Origin: Bacteroidetes bacterium UBA1952
GTDB taxonomy: Bacteria > Bacteroidota > Bacteroidia > Chitinophagales > Chitinophagaceae
NCBI GenBank assembly: GCA_002336725.1
Contig: DDEO01000041.1
Span: forward strand, 1 to 7,123
Reading direction: 5' to 3'
Length of the DNA: 7,123 nt
A program made the translations under genes and the position numbers. Numbering within the stretch: position 1 is the stretch's first letter; the number at the start of each line of letters is the position of its first letter. The notes beneath the pieces are model-generated. The model ran no database searches, was not told the origin of the DNA, and saw only the letters and a program-made list of their open reading frames with translations. Shown in pieces: positions 1 to 5,321 of this stretch.

Positions 1-939
1 ACCGGCGACTCCATCACCGTGGCCCCCGCCATGACGCTGCCCGACACGGCCTACCAACTGATGCGCAACACGGCGCAAAAAATGATGCGCGACCTCGGCA
101 ATTTCGCCGGCGGCTGCAACGTACAATTCGCCTTAAATCCGGAAACGGAGGAAATCATCGCCATCGAAATCAACCCGCGCGTATCGCGTTCCTCGGCGCT
201 CGCCTCCAAAGCCACCGGCTACCCGATTGCCAAAATCGCCGCCAAGCTGGCCGTAGGCTATACGCTCGACGAACTGAAAAACCCGATTCTCCAAAATACC
301 TCTGCGTTTTTTGAACCGGCCCTCGACTATGTCATCGTCAAAATGCCGCGCTGGAATTTTGATAAGTTTAAAGGCGCCGACGACACGCTGGGTTTCCAGA
401 TGAAGTCGGTTGGCGAGGTGATGGCCATTGGCCGTACCTTCCCGGAAGCGTTGCAAAAAGCTTGTCAAAGTCTGGAGAACAACGCCACCGGCCTTTCCTT
501 TATCTCGGCCCAGCGCATGAAGCCCGAAGAGCTGCTGGAGGGCCTCAAACGCCCCACCTGGGACCGTATTTTCCGGATTAAAGAAGCACTGGCTGCCGGC
601 ATTTCCATCAAAACGCTGCGCGAACTAACGCATATCGACCGTTGGTTTTTGTATCAGATTCAGGACATCGTGAACCTGGAAAAGGAAATTGCCGCCTGCA
701 AATACCTTGAATCCATAAGCAAAGATTTGATGCTTCAGGTTAAGCAAATGGGCTTCTCGGATGAGCAAATTGCCGAAAACCTGCGTGATTGCACGCCCGA
801 CGAGGTGTATGATTTCCGGAAAAAGCTGGGCATCACCCGCGTCTTTAAGATGGTGGATACCTGCTCCGCCGAGTTTGAAGCCGTTACGCCGTATTTCTAT
901 TCAACGTTTGAGCGGGGGAGCGAAAAACCCGTAGCTTAG
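1..939 (+). CDS. carB: Carbamoyl phosphate synthase large subunit, N-terminal half (5' end outside window; ends at mid-protein boundary)
   Basis: CarB makes carbamoyl phosphate from bicarbonate, ammonia (from the CarA glutaminase) and two ATP, feeding pyrimidine and arginine synthesis. The frame is open from base 1 (TGDSITVAPAM), so the ATG at 31 is internal. By comparison with E. coli CarB, about 240 residues should lie upstream. Visible are the end of the first ATP-grasp domain, with the metal-binding segment IEINPRVSRSSALASKATG, then MKSVGEVMAIGRT, then the oligomerisation domain (THIDRWFLYQIQ, DTCSAEF, YFYSTFE). A TAG stop at 937-939 follows only nine residues after YSTF, at the junction where ordinary CarB enters its second synthetase half (motif GxGPxRIGQGxEFDY). 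That half is absent from every frame of the window, so this is not a simple frameshift. Split CarB proteins are known in, for example, Methanocaldococcus and Aquifex. Identity is very secure; a natural split versus disruption is open. Confidence 0.95.
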   Translation, partial: TGDSITVAPAMTLPDTAYQLMRNTAQKMMRDLGNFAGGCNVQFALNPETEEIIAIEINPRVSRSSALASKATGYPIAKIAAKLAVGYTLDELKNPILQNTSAFFEPALDYVIVKMPRWNFDKFKGADDTLGFQMKSVGEVMAIGRTFPEALQKACQSLENNATGLSFISAQRMKPEELLEGLKRPTWDRIFRIKEALAAGISIKTLRELTHIDRWFLYQIQDIVNLEKEIAACKYLESISKDLMLQVKQMGFSDEQIAENLRDCTPDEVYDFRKKLGITRVFKMVDTCSAEFEAVTPYFYSTFERGSEKPVA

Positions 940-942
940 GAG
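938..942 (+). promoter_or_regulatory. Ribosome binding site of the AAA ATPase gene
   Basis: AGGAG lies four bases before the ATG at 947 and overlaps the TAG stop of carB (937-939). It is the clearest Shine-Dalgarno-like site in the window, fixes the ATPase start, and suggests that the gene is read on the same transcript as carB. Confidence 0.6.
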
Positions 943-946
943 CGTT

Positions 947-2203
947 ATGATCCGGTTGATTGAGTGCAAAAACTACCGCAGTCTGAAGTACATCAGTCAG
1001 CCGCTGGATAATTTTCAGATTCTGGTAGGGCCGAATGCCAGCGGCAAAACAACCTTTCTGGACATCGTCAGCTTTATGGCGGATATTGTTTCCAAGGGGA
1101 TTGAAGAGGCCGTTGCAAGCCGGGCCGGCAATTTTTCAGACCTGACGTTTGCAGGCCGGGGCGGCGACATAGAATTCGCAGTAGAAGCGGAATTGCCGAG
1201 TGGAATTTTAGATAAGACTCTTGAGAGCCAGTTCAATGGCATTCGTTACGCTATTAAAATTGGGATAGAAGCAGAAAAAGAACAGCTTGCTATTTTGCAG
1301 GAAAGAGTGCTATTGGTAACGCGGAATTGGAATAAGGTAGCCGAGTTGCAGAAGGCAGCAACGTTTCCGGAAATTGATGATGTACCTGATTCCCTGGTAT
1401 TTAGAGAAGAGGAGCCAGAGCCTTATCGCATCACAATAGAAAGGACGAGCGAAGCAGGTTATTTCGTACCAGAAATGGCTAACCTTGACGGCGACGGTCT
1501 TCGCCTTCAAGTTGAAGGTGCGCGAAGCGTGTTCGATTTTGCTGCCTTGACAGGACTTACTCCCGATACTACTTGGTTCCGGAATTTCCTCACCAACGAC
1601 ATCCAAAAATTCATCCTCGATAGCCTCGAAATCCGAAAACCTTCTCCGCCCGGAAAAGGGAAAATATTCCGGACAGATGGCTCCAACCTGCCGTGGGTAA
1701 TTGAAGACCTGCGCAAACACCCGGAACGGTTTCAGAACTGGATAAGCCACCTGCAAACCGCGCTTCCGGATATCCTGGACATTGACACCGTAGAGCGCCC
1801 CGAAGACCGCCACCGATACCTGCGCATTCACTACGAAAACAACATCACCGTTCCCAGCTGGCTTGTTTCCGACGGTACACTCCGGCTGCTGGCGCTTACG
1901 CTTCCGGCTTATTTGCCCGACTTCAAAGGCATGTATCTGATTGAGGAGCCGGAAAATGGCATTCACCCTAAAGCCATTGAGACCGTTTTGCAATCGCTCT
2001 CCAGTGTCTATGACGCACAAATGATTCTGGCATCTCACTCGCCGGTCATTCTCAGCCAGATAGAACCGGCAGATGTGCTGTGCTTTGCCAAAACGGAAGA
2101 AGGCATCACCGATATTGTGTCCGGCGACCAGCACCCGATGCTGCAAAACTGGCAACAGGGCACCGACCTGGGAACTTTATATGCCGCCGGCGTTTTGGGA
2201 TGA
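947..2203 (+). CDS. AAA family ATPase, OLD/ABC-like (AAA_21 type), first gene of a two-gene accessory pair
   Basis: This 418-residue protein opens with MIRLIECKNYRSL, the usual start of OLD/SMC-like ATPases. Walker A is GPNASGKTT (residues 28-36). A diverged ABC signature, SDGT, is at 308-311. Walker B is YLIEEPENGIHP (330-341), with Glu333-Glu334 in the usual Asp-Glu place. The H-loop is ASHS with His364. Between Walker A and the signature lies a long, poorly conserved insert. Such ATPases usually dimerise and act with a partner nuclease or effector, as in PARIS, Septu and other defence pairs; a defence role here is inferred from that logic. The start sits 7 bp after the carB stop, and its TGA overlaps the next gene's ATG (ATGA), so the two proteins are probably translated together. 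Bases 1201-1440 hold 101 G+C of 240 (42%), lower than carB, which suggests horizontal acquisition. The exact subfamily is not identified. Confidence 0.9.
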   Translation: MIRLIECKNYRSLKYISQPLDNFQILVGPNASGKTTFLDIVSFMADIVSKGIEEAVASRAGNFSDLTFAGRGGDIEFAVEAELPSGILDKTLESQFNGIRYAIKIGIEAEKEQLAILQERVLLVTRNWNKVAELQKAATFPEIDDVPDSLVFREEEPEPYRITIERTSEAGYFVPEMANLDGDGLRLQVEGARSVFDFAALTGLTPDTTWFRNFLTNDIQKFILDSLEIRKPSPPGKGKIFRTDGSNLPWVIEDLRKHPERFQNWISHLQTALPDILDIDTVERPEDRHRYLRIHYENNITVPSWLVSDGTLRLLALTLPAYLPDFKGMYLIEEPENGIHPKAIETVLQSLSSVYDAQMILASHSPVILSQIEPADVLCFAKTEEGITDIVSGDQHPMLQNWQQGTDLGTLYAAGVLG

Positions 2204-2826
2204 AAGACCTTATCATTTTGTGTGCCGACAAGGATGCGCAACTCCTGCTTCAAGGTTTGTTGCCACGGCTGCCGCTTGCCAGCGGTCTAAGGGTATTCCA
2301 CTTTGACATTTTTGCCCATCCCCAACGGGATACAGGTGTATTGAATACCGCCCACGAATTTCTGCGGCCCTTTCCGGACCGCTACTCAAAAGCACTTGTT
2401 GTTTGGGACCTAGAAGGATGTGGGCAGGAAACGAAGGGCGCACAGACGCTTGAGGTACAAGTGGAAGAAAATCTTGCCCGTAACGGTTGGGCAAAAGAGC
2501 GTGTTTGCGCAATTGCTATTGCTCCGGAACTGGAAAACTGGATTTGGGGGCTGGATGAAACGCATCTCGAAAATGCGTTCGGCTGGAAAAGCGGCGAAAA
2601 GTCTATTAACGAATGGGTCCGCCAACAAGGACTTTGGTCAGAAGGTCTTCCTAAGCCATCTGATCCGAAACGCGCTGTGGAAGCGGCGCTGCGTAAAAGC
2701 AAAAAGTCTTGGTCTTCTGCTATCCACAAACAGATTGCAGCAAAAGCCAGTTATAGAAGATGTCAGGACAGGGCGTTTCTGAAGATGCTCGAATCGTTGA
2801 AGGCCTGGTTTCAACCAAGCGTATAG
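2200..2826 (+). CDS. TOPRIM/DUF4276-like protein, partner of the AAA ATPase (putative effector)
   Basis: This 208-residue protein starts at the ATG at 2200-2202, inside the ATPase stop (ATGA overlap). An in-frame upstream ATG at 2080 lies wholly within the ATPase and adds a Cys/Arg-rich shadow peptide, so it was rejected. The layout fits a TOPRIM-like fold: an N-terminal beta strand and acidic turn (LIILCADKDA, residues 4-13), a strand ending in acidic residues (ALVVWDLEG, Asp70 and Glu72), and a later APELENWIWG (Glu110, Glu112) that resembles the E-x-W segment of DUF4276 proteins. The first motif has Asp-Lys-Asp where classic TOPRIM proteins have Glu-Gly, so catalysis is uncertain. The C-terminal third is basic and helical (KPSDPKRAVEAALRKSKKSW). 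ATPase plus small TOPRIM-like protein is a recurring defence arrangement (AriA/AriB of PARIS is one; MAD3/MAD4-type pairs may be another). The coding call is secure; fold and role are inferred. Confidence 0.8.
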   Translation: MKDLIILCADKDAQLLLQGLLPRLPLASGLRVFHFDIFAHPQRDTGVLNTAHEFLRPFPDRYSKALVVWDLEGCGQETKGAQTLEVQVEENLARNGWAKERVCAIAIAPELENWIWGLDETHLENAFGWKSGEKSINEWVRQQGLWSEGLPKPSDPKRAVEAALRKSKKSWSSAIHKQIAAKASYRRCQDRAFLKMLESLKAWFQPSV

Positions 2827-2833
2827 CATCGTT

Positions 2834-3076
2834 TTAATTCAGCCCATAGGCAAACACAAACGGCATCCGGCTGTTTTCGCGCAGCGCCTGCCGCACTTTG
2901 GCCGGTTTGCGAATCACCTTGTAGCGTTGTAAATCAACGACTTCCATACTATAACCCGGCAGCTTTTTCACCGATACAAAGCGCAAATACCCCAACAGCA
3001 GCACCGCCGACACTAAATCGGTCGCCATCACTTCCTGTTGATAGCGCATCCAGGTTTTGTTTTGTTTTCCCCACAT
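2834..3076 (-). CDS. Small hypothetical protein, 80 residues
   Basis: I do not recognise this protein. The chosen start is the ATG at 3076-3074 (MWGKQNKTWMRYQQEV). The open frame reaches back to 3130, but that longer form would overlap the end of the upstream lipoprotein gene. The product is basic, with one hydrophobic stretch (DLVSAVLLLGYLRFVSV, about residues 19-35) too short and too charged at its edges to be a confident membrane helix, followed by a basic segment (RYKVIRKPAKVRQALREN). It lies 25 bp behind the lipoprotein gene on the same strand, so the two may be co-transcribed. Its stop is 7 bp from the stop of the TOPRIM-like gene, tail to tail, with no hairpin terminator between them. 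No Shine-Dalgarno site is evident. It could be a chance frame, but its compact fit between neighbours favours a real gene. Confidence 0.5.
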   Translation of the reverse strand: MWGKQNKTWMRYQQEVMATDLVSAVLLLGYLRFVSVKKLPGYSMEVVDLQRYKVIRKPAKVRQALRENSRMPFVFAYGLN

Positions 3077-3101
3077 AATCGAAAGCTTTTTTGGTTTGGG
3101 A

Positions 3102-3254
3102 TTAGCGCATCGAGCGCGGCACATAGGCACGGTTGATATCCGACCCGCACCCGCATTTTTTACTACTGCTACAGCCTTGCAAAAGCCCGGCCATCAGCAA
3201 TAGCAAAAACGCCGTACGGGCAAAATAGTTGGATGGATTTACACGCATTTTCAT
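3102..3254 (-). CDS. Very small Cys-rich lipoprotein, 50 residues
   Basis: The frame starting at the ATG at 3254-3252 encodes a short basic N-terminus (MKMRVNPSNYFAR), a hydrophobic core (TAFLLLLMAGLL) and a lipobox-like LQGC, with Cys28 as the predicted lipidated residue after signal peptidase II cleavage. The mature part would be only about 23 residues: CSSSKKCGCGSDI and a basic tail ending in RSMR, with three cysteines in nine positions. A longer frame back to 3500 is the antisense of the glycosyltransferase gene and is not credible. Tiny lipoproteins of this shape occur in Bacteroidota, mostly without known function. The gene is divergent from the glycosyltransferase gene (29 bp between starts) and precedes the 80-residue orphan by 25 bp. 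The lipobox Gln at -2 is less usual than Ala or Ser, but acceptable. The function is unknown. Confidence 0.65.
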   Translation of the reverse strand: MKMRVNPSNYFARTAFLLLLMAGLLQGCSSSKKCGCGSDINRAYVPRSMR

Positions 3255-3267
3255 AAAGCTACCTTTG
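3238..3267 (+). promoter_or_regulatory. Candidate Bacteroidota-type promoter of the glycosyltransferase gene
   Basis: TACCTTTG at 3260-3267 matches the TAnnTTTG -7 box used by the Bacteroidota housekeeping sigma factor. A TTTA at 3238-3241, 18 bases upstream, could serve as a weak -33 element (consensus TTTG). Transcription would start near 3272-3275, leaving a leader of only about ten bases before the TTG start at 3284. The box overlaps the 5' leader of the divergent lipoprotein gene. Confidence 0.5.
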
Positions 3268-3283
3268 TAAAAATACACTTTTT

Positions 3284-4447
3284 TTGACGCATCCTTCCGA
3301 AAAAAAAATTCTCCTTTCGCCGCTCGACTGGGGCCTCGGCCACACCACGCGCTGCATTCCGCTGGCCCGCCACCTGCTGGGCATGGGCGCACGGGTGTTT
3401 TTTGCCGGAACGGAAACGCAAATTGCTTTTTTCCGGAAATCTTTTCCCGAAATTTCATTTCTGCCCCTTCGCGGATACAAGGTTCGCTATTCGCAAACAC
3501 GACGGGGCTTTATGCCGCATTTGCTGCGTCAGCTTCCCGGCATTTTCAAAACCATCCGGCACGAGCATGAATGGCTGCTTCGGGAGGCAGCAAAACACCG
3601 CTTCGACGGCATCCTCTCCGACAACCGCTATGGCCTCTGGCACCCGGAAATCCCAAGTGTTTTTCTCACCCACCAACCCGGACTAAAAACCGGCTTCGGC
3701 GCAGGGGCAGATGCGCTTTTTGCCCGCCTGCACCAAGGGCTGATGCAGAATTTCCGGGAAATATGGCTCGTAGATATTCCGGAAAAACCGGGCCTCAGCG
3801 GCGCCCTCGCCCACCCTTCTTTGCTGCCACCCAATGCCCGTTATATTGGTTTGCTTTCGCAGTTTACAGACTCAAAATGGGCACTGCATTCTGTCGCCCC
3901 TCTTCCGCCAGAGGCGGAGGCCGGGGGTGAGGCCAGCGGAAACCCTTTTTCTTCTCCCCAAAATGCCCTCGTTATCCTGCTTTCCGGCCCGGAGCCACAG
4001 CGCAGCATTCTTTCCCAAAAACTTTGGGAACAAATAGCCGGTTTTCCGGAAATGCCGGTTGTTTTTATTGAAGGGCGGGCCGATGCGCCGCAAAGAACAG
4101 CGATTTCCGGAAATATTCGTTGGCAGGCACAGGCCGATGCCGCTACGCTCCGCCCTTTGTTGCAGGGGGTCCAATACGTGATTTCCCGCAGCGGCTACAG
4201 CACGCTGATGGATGCGGCTGTTTTAGGCTTGAGGCTGATTTTGATTCCTACGCCCGGCCAAACCGAGCAGGAATACCTGGGACAGATGCTTCTGCGGGAC
4301 CAAAAAGCACTGTGTTTCCGGCAGGAGGATTTTTGTTTAAAAAATGCCCTGGAAGCCGCTGAAAAATTCCCGTTTCTGCCTTTGGGATTTCCGGAAAACG
4401 CACGGCAGTTTGTGCCGGTATTGGAAGCGTGGTATGGACGGCTGTGA
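3284..4447 (+). CDS. MurG-like glycosyltransferase (GT28/GT-B fold)
   Basis: This 387-residue protein has a two-domain GT-B architecture. The N-terminal Rossmann domain opens with KKILLSPLDWGLGHTTRCIP (residues 7-26), a glycine/histidine loop like the GxGGH loop of MurG. The C-terminal domain carries VILLSGPEPQR (230-240) and the donor-binding segment SRSGYSTLMDAAVLGLRLIL (301-320), then IPTPGQTEQEYL, close to the nucleotide-sugar site of MurG. No membrane segment is seen; a peripheral cytoplasmic enzyme acting on a lipid or cell-surface glycan is likely, but donor and acceptor are unknown. It is not MurG itself, because the N-terminal signature (DWGLGHTTRC) differs. There is no ATG before the conserved N-terminus: the only in-frame start candidate is TTG at 3284, since an in-frame TAA lies at 3254. 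Residues 205-219 are encoded by a palindromic repeat in the interdomain linker. Confidence 0.85.
   Translation: MTHPSEKKILLSPLDWGLGHTTRCIPLARHLLGMGARVFFAGTETQIAFFRKSFPEISFLPLRGYKVRYSQTRRGFMPHLLRQLPGIFKTIRHEHEWLLREAAKHRFDGILSDNRYGLWHPEIPSVFLTHQPGLKTGFGAGADALFARLHQGLMQNFREIWLVDIPEKPGLSGALAHPSLLPPNARYIGLLSQFTDSKWALHSVAPLPPEAEAGGEASGNPFSSPQNALVILLSGPEPQRSILSQKLWEQIAGFPEMPVVFIEGRADAPQRTAISGNIRWQAQADAATLRPLLQGVQYVISRSGYSTLMDAAVLGLRLILIPTPGQTEQEYLGQMLLRDQKALCFRQEDFCLKNALEAAEKFPFLPLGFPENARQFVPVLEAWYGRL
3896..3932. repeat. GC-rich palindromic (REP-like) repeat embedded in a coding region
   Basis: TCCGCC (3904-3909), the loop AGA, and GGCGGA (3913-3918) form a perfect hairpin core. CCCC (3897-3900) and GGGG (3923-3926) form an outer stem. 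The segment continues as GGTGAGGCC. It is read in frame as APLPPEAEAGGEASG, a low-complexity peptide unlike the flanking domains. It looks like a dispersed intergenic palindrome that landed in the linker; only one copy is in the window, so dispersion is an inference. Confidence 0.55.
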
Positions 4448-4449
4448 TG

Positions 4450-4532
4450 GAACGCAGATAAAACGGATGATACGGATTTGCACGGATGGAAAAATCCGTA
4501 TTTATCCGTAAAAATCCGCGTCATCCGCGTTC
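4450..4532. repeat. Inverted-repeat element with phased ATCCG units; possible bidirectional terminator
   Basis: GAACGCAGAT (4450-4459) pairs with ATCCGCGTTC (4523-4532) at nine of ten positions. CGGATTT (4473-4479) pairs with AAATCCG (4512-4518). ACGGAT (4482-4487) pairs with ATCCGT (4494-4499 or 4504-4509). The left arm holds CGGAT three times (4464, 4473, 4483) and the right arm ATCCG four times (4494, 4504, 4514, 4523), spaced 9-10 bases. It lies between the convergent ends of the glycosyltransferase and Uma2 genes, so it may end transcription from both sides, though no long T run follows it. It shares CACGGATGGAAAA (4481-4493) with the element at 5215-5306. Confidence 0.75.
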
Positions 4533-4569
4533 TATTTTACTGAAAAAACCAGTGGGCTTTTTAAGCGCC

Positions 4570-5178
4570 TTAAAACTTGGTTTTAAACACATCGTTTACC
4601 GCCACTTCCAATCCCGGAAAAACGACGCTTTGCAGCATTTGGTCTTCGGGAACCGGCGGCAGCCCCCGGTATTTGCCTGCTTCCAAAACATAGACAAAGC
4701 AAACGCGGTGTTCCGGCGCAATCACCCAGTATTCTTTGACACCGCTCTCCTCGTAAATCTCGTATTTGAGCTTCATCTCCTTGCGGGTGTTGCCGCGCGA
4801 AAGAATCTCCACCACCAGTTCCGGCGCACCGATGCCGCCCCGTTCATCCACCTTTTGCGGGTCGCAGATAACGCATAAATCGGGCTGCAGGATGGTGATA
4901 ATGTCCTTGTCTTTTTTGCTTTTCCGGGGGAAGCGCACGTCAAACGGTGCCACGTACACCTGACAGGATTTTTCTGCGAAAAAATTGAGGAACGGCAGCG
5001 AGAGATTGGAGAGAATCTCCTGATGGCTGCGCATCGGCGCGGGACTCATCCGGAAAATCTTCCCCCGTATCAGTTCTATGCGCTCCTCTACCGTCCAGCG
5101 CAGGTAATCGGCGTAGGTATAAATTCCGGAATAATTAAAATCCGGTTCGTTGAGCAATGGGGCTTGGGCGGTTTCCAT
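4570..5178 (-). CDS. Uma2 family protein (DUF820, PD-(D/E)XK nuclease fold)
   Basis: The 202-residue product has the full Uma2 pattern: an N-terminal YTYADYLRW and ERIELIRGKIFRMSPAP (residues 20-48), SHQEILSNL, then QPDLCVI with Asp100, PELVVEILS with Glu124, and KYEIYEESGVKEYW with Lys138. Asp100, Glu124 and Lys138 fit the PD-(D/E)XK triad, so the nuclease site looks intact. Length is normal for the family. The ATG at 5178-5176 is taken as start; a TTG three codons upstream (5187) is possible. The biological role of Uma2 proteins is poorly defined; they are very abundant in cyanobacteria and patchy elsewhere, and are often called putative restriction endonucleases. No methyltransferase lies nearby. 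The gene stands alone on the minus strand and is bracketed by two related inverted-repeat elements, which suggests a transferable unit. The family call is strong; the function is unproven. Confidence 0.9.
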   Translation of the reverse strand: METAQAPLLNEPDFNYSGIYTYADYLRWTVEERIELIRGKIFRMSPAPMRSHQEILSNLSLPFLNFFAEKSCQVYVAPFDVRFPRKSKKDKDIITILQPDLCVICDPQKVDERGGIGAPELVVEILSRGNTRKEMKLKYEIYEESGVKEYWVIAPEHRVCFVYVLEAGKYRGLPPVPEDQMLQSVVFPGLEVAVNDVFKTKF

Positions 5179-5214
5179 AAACGGCAATTTAAGCTTTTTT
5201 GGAATGCAGCTAAA

Positions 5215-5306
5215 AATAGACCACGGATAGAGTAGATTTTCAGAATTTTCACGGATGGAAAATTTCCGTGCAAATCCCTTCCAATCCTGAAAATCCGTGG
5301 TCTATT
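5215..5306. repeat. Long inverted-repeat element between the Uma2 and rseP genes
   Basis: AATAGACCACGGAT (5215-5228) is a perfect 14-base inverted repeat of ATCCGTGGTCTATT (5293-5306). Inside, CACGGA (5250-5255) pairs with TCCGTG (5265-5270). GATTTTCAG (5235-5243) can pair with CTGAAAATC (5287-5295), which overlaps the outer arm by three bases, so two foldings compete. It lies just after the rseP stop and before the Uma2 start, and could act as the rseP terminator. It shares a core and a flank (GATTTGCACGGA, on the minus strand at 5276-5265) with the element at 4450-4532. Confidence 0.8.
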
Positions 5307-5321
5307 CTATCAAAACAAACC

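Noticed and set aside
920..946. Frameshift or sequencing error as the cause of the carB stop
   Set aside because: The second CarB half is not found in any frame after the stop; instead a complete ATPase gene with its own ribosome binding site begins.
1310..2155. Minus-strand open frame (281 codons) opposite the AAA ATPase
   Set aside because: The plus strand carries clear Walker A, Walker B and H-loop motifs; the antisense product has no recognisable feature.
2080..2199. Upstream in-frame ATG extending the TOPRIM-like protein by 40 residues
   Set aside because: The extension lies inside the ATPase coding region and is Cys/Arg-rich shadow sequence. The ATGA overlap at 2200 is the natural start, and the hydrophobic strand begins directly after it.
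3077..3130. Longer start for the 80-residue orphan
   Set aside because: It would overlap the end of the lipoprotein gene, and the added segment (MPMCRARCANPKPKK) looks like antisense or out-of-frame sequence; the ATG at 3076 gives a clean 25 bp spacing.
3255..3500. N-terminal extension of the small lipoprotein frame
   Set aside because: It is antisense to the conserved glycosyltransferase N-terminus and would bury the signal peptide in the middle of the protein.
4464..4527. CRISPR-like array from repeated ATCCG units
   Set aside because: The units are 5-6 bases at 9-10 base spacing and occur in opposite orientations on two arms. There are no 20-40 base repeats with unique spacers.
4486..4878. 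Plus-strand frame of 130 codons opposite the 3' part of the Uma2 gene
   Set aside because: It begins within the inverted repeat and runs antisense to the Uma2 catalytic motifs; it has no independent coding features.
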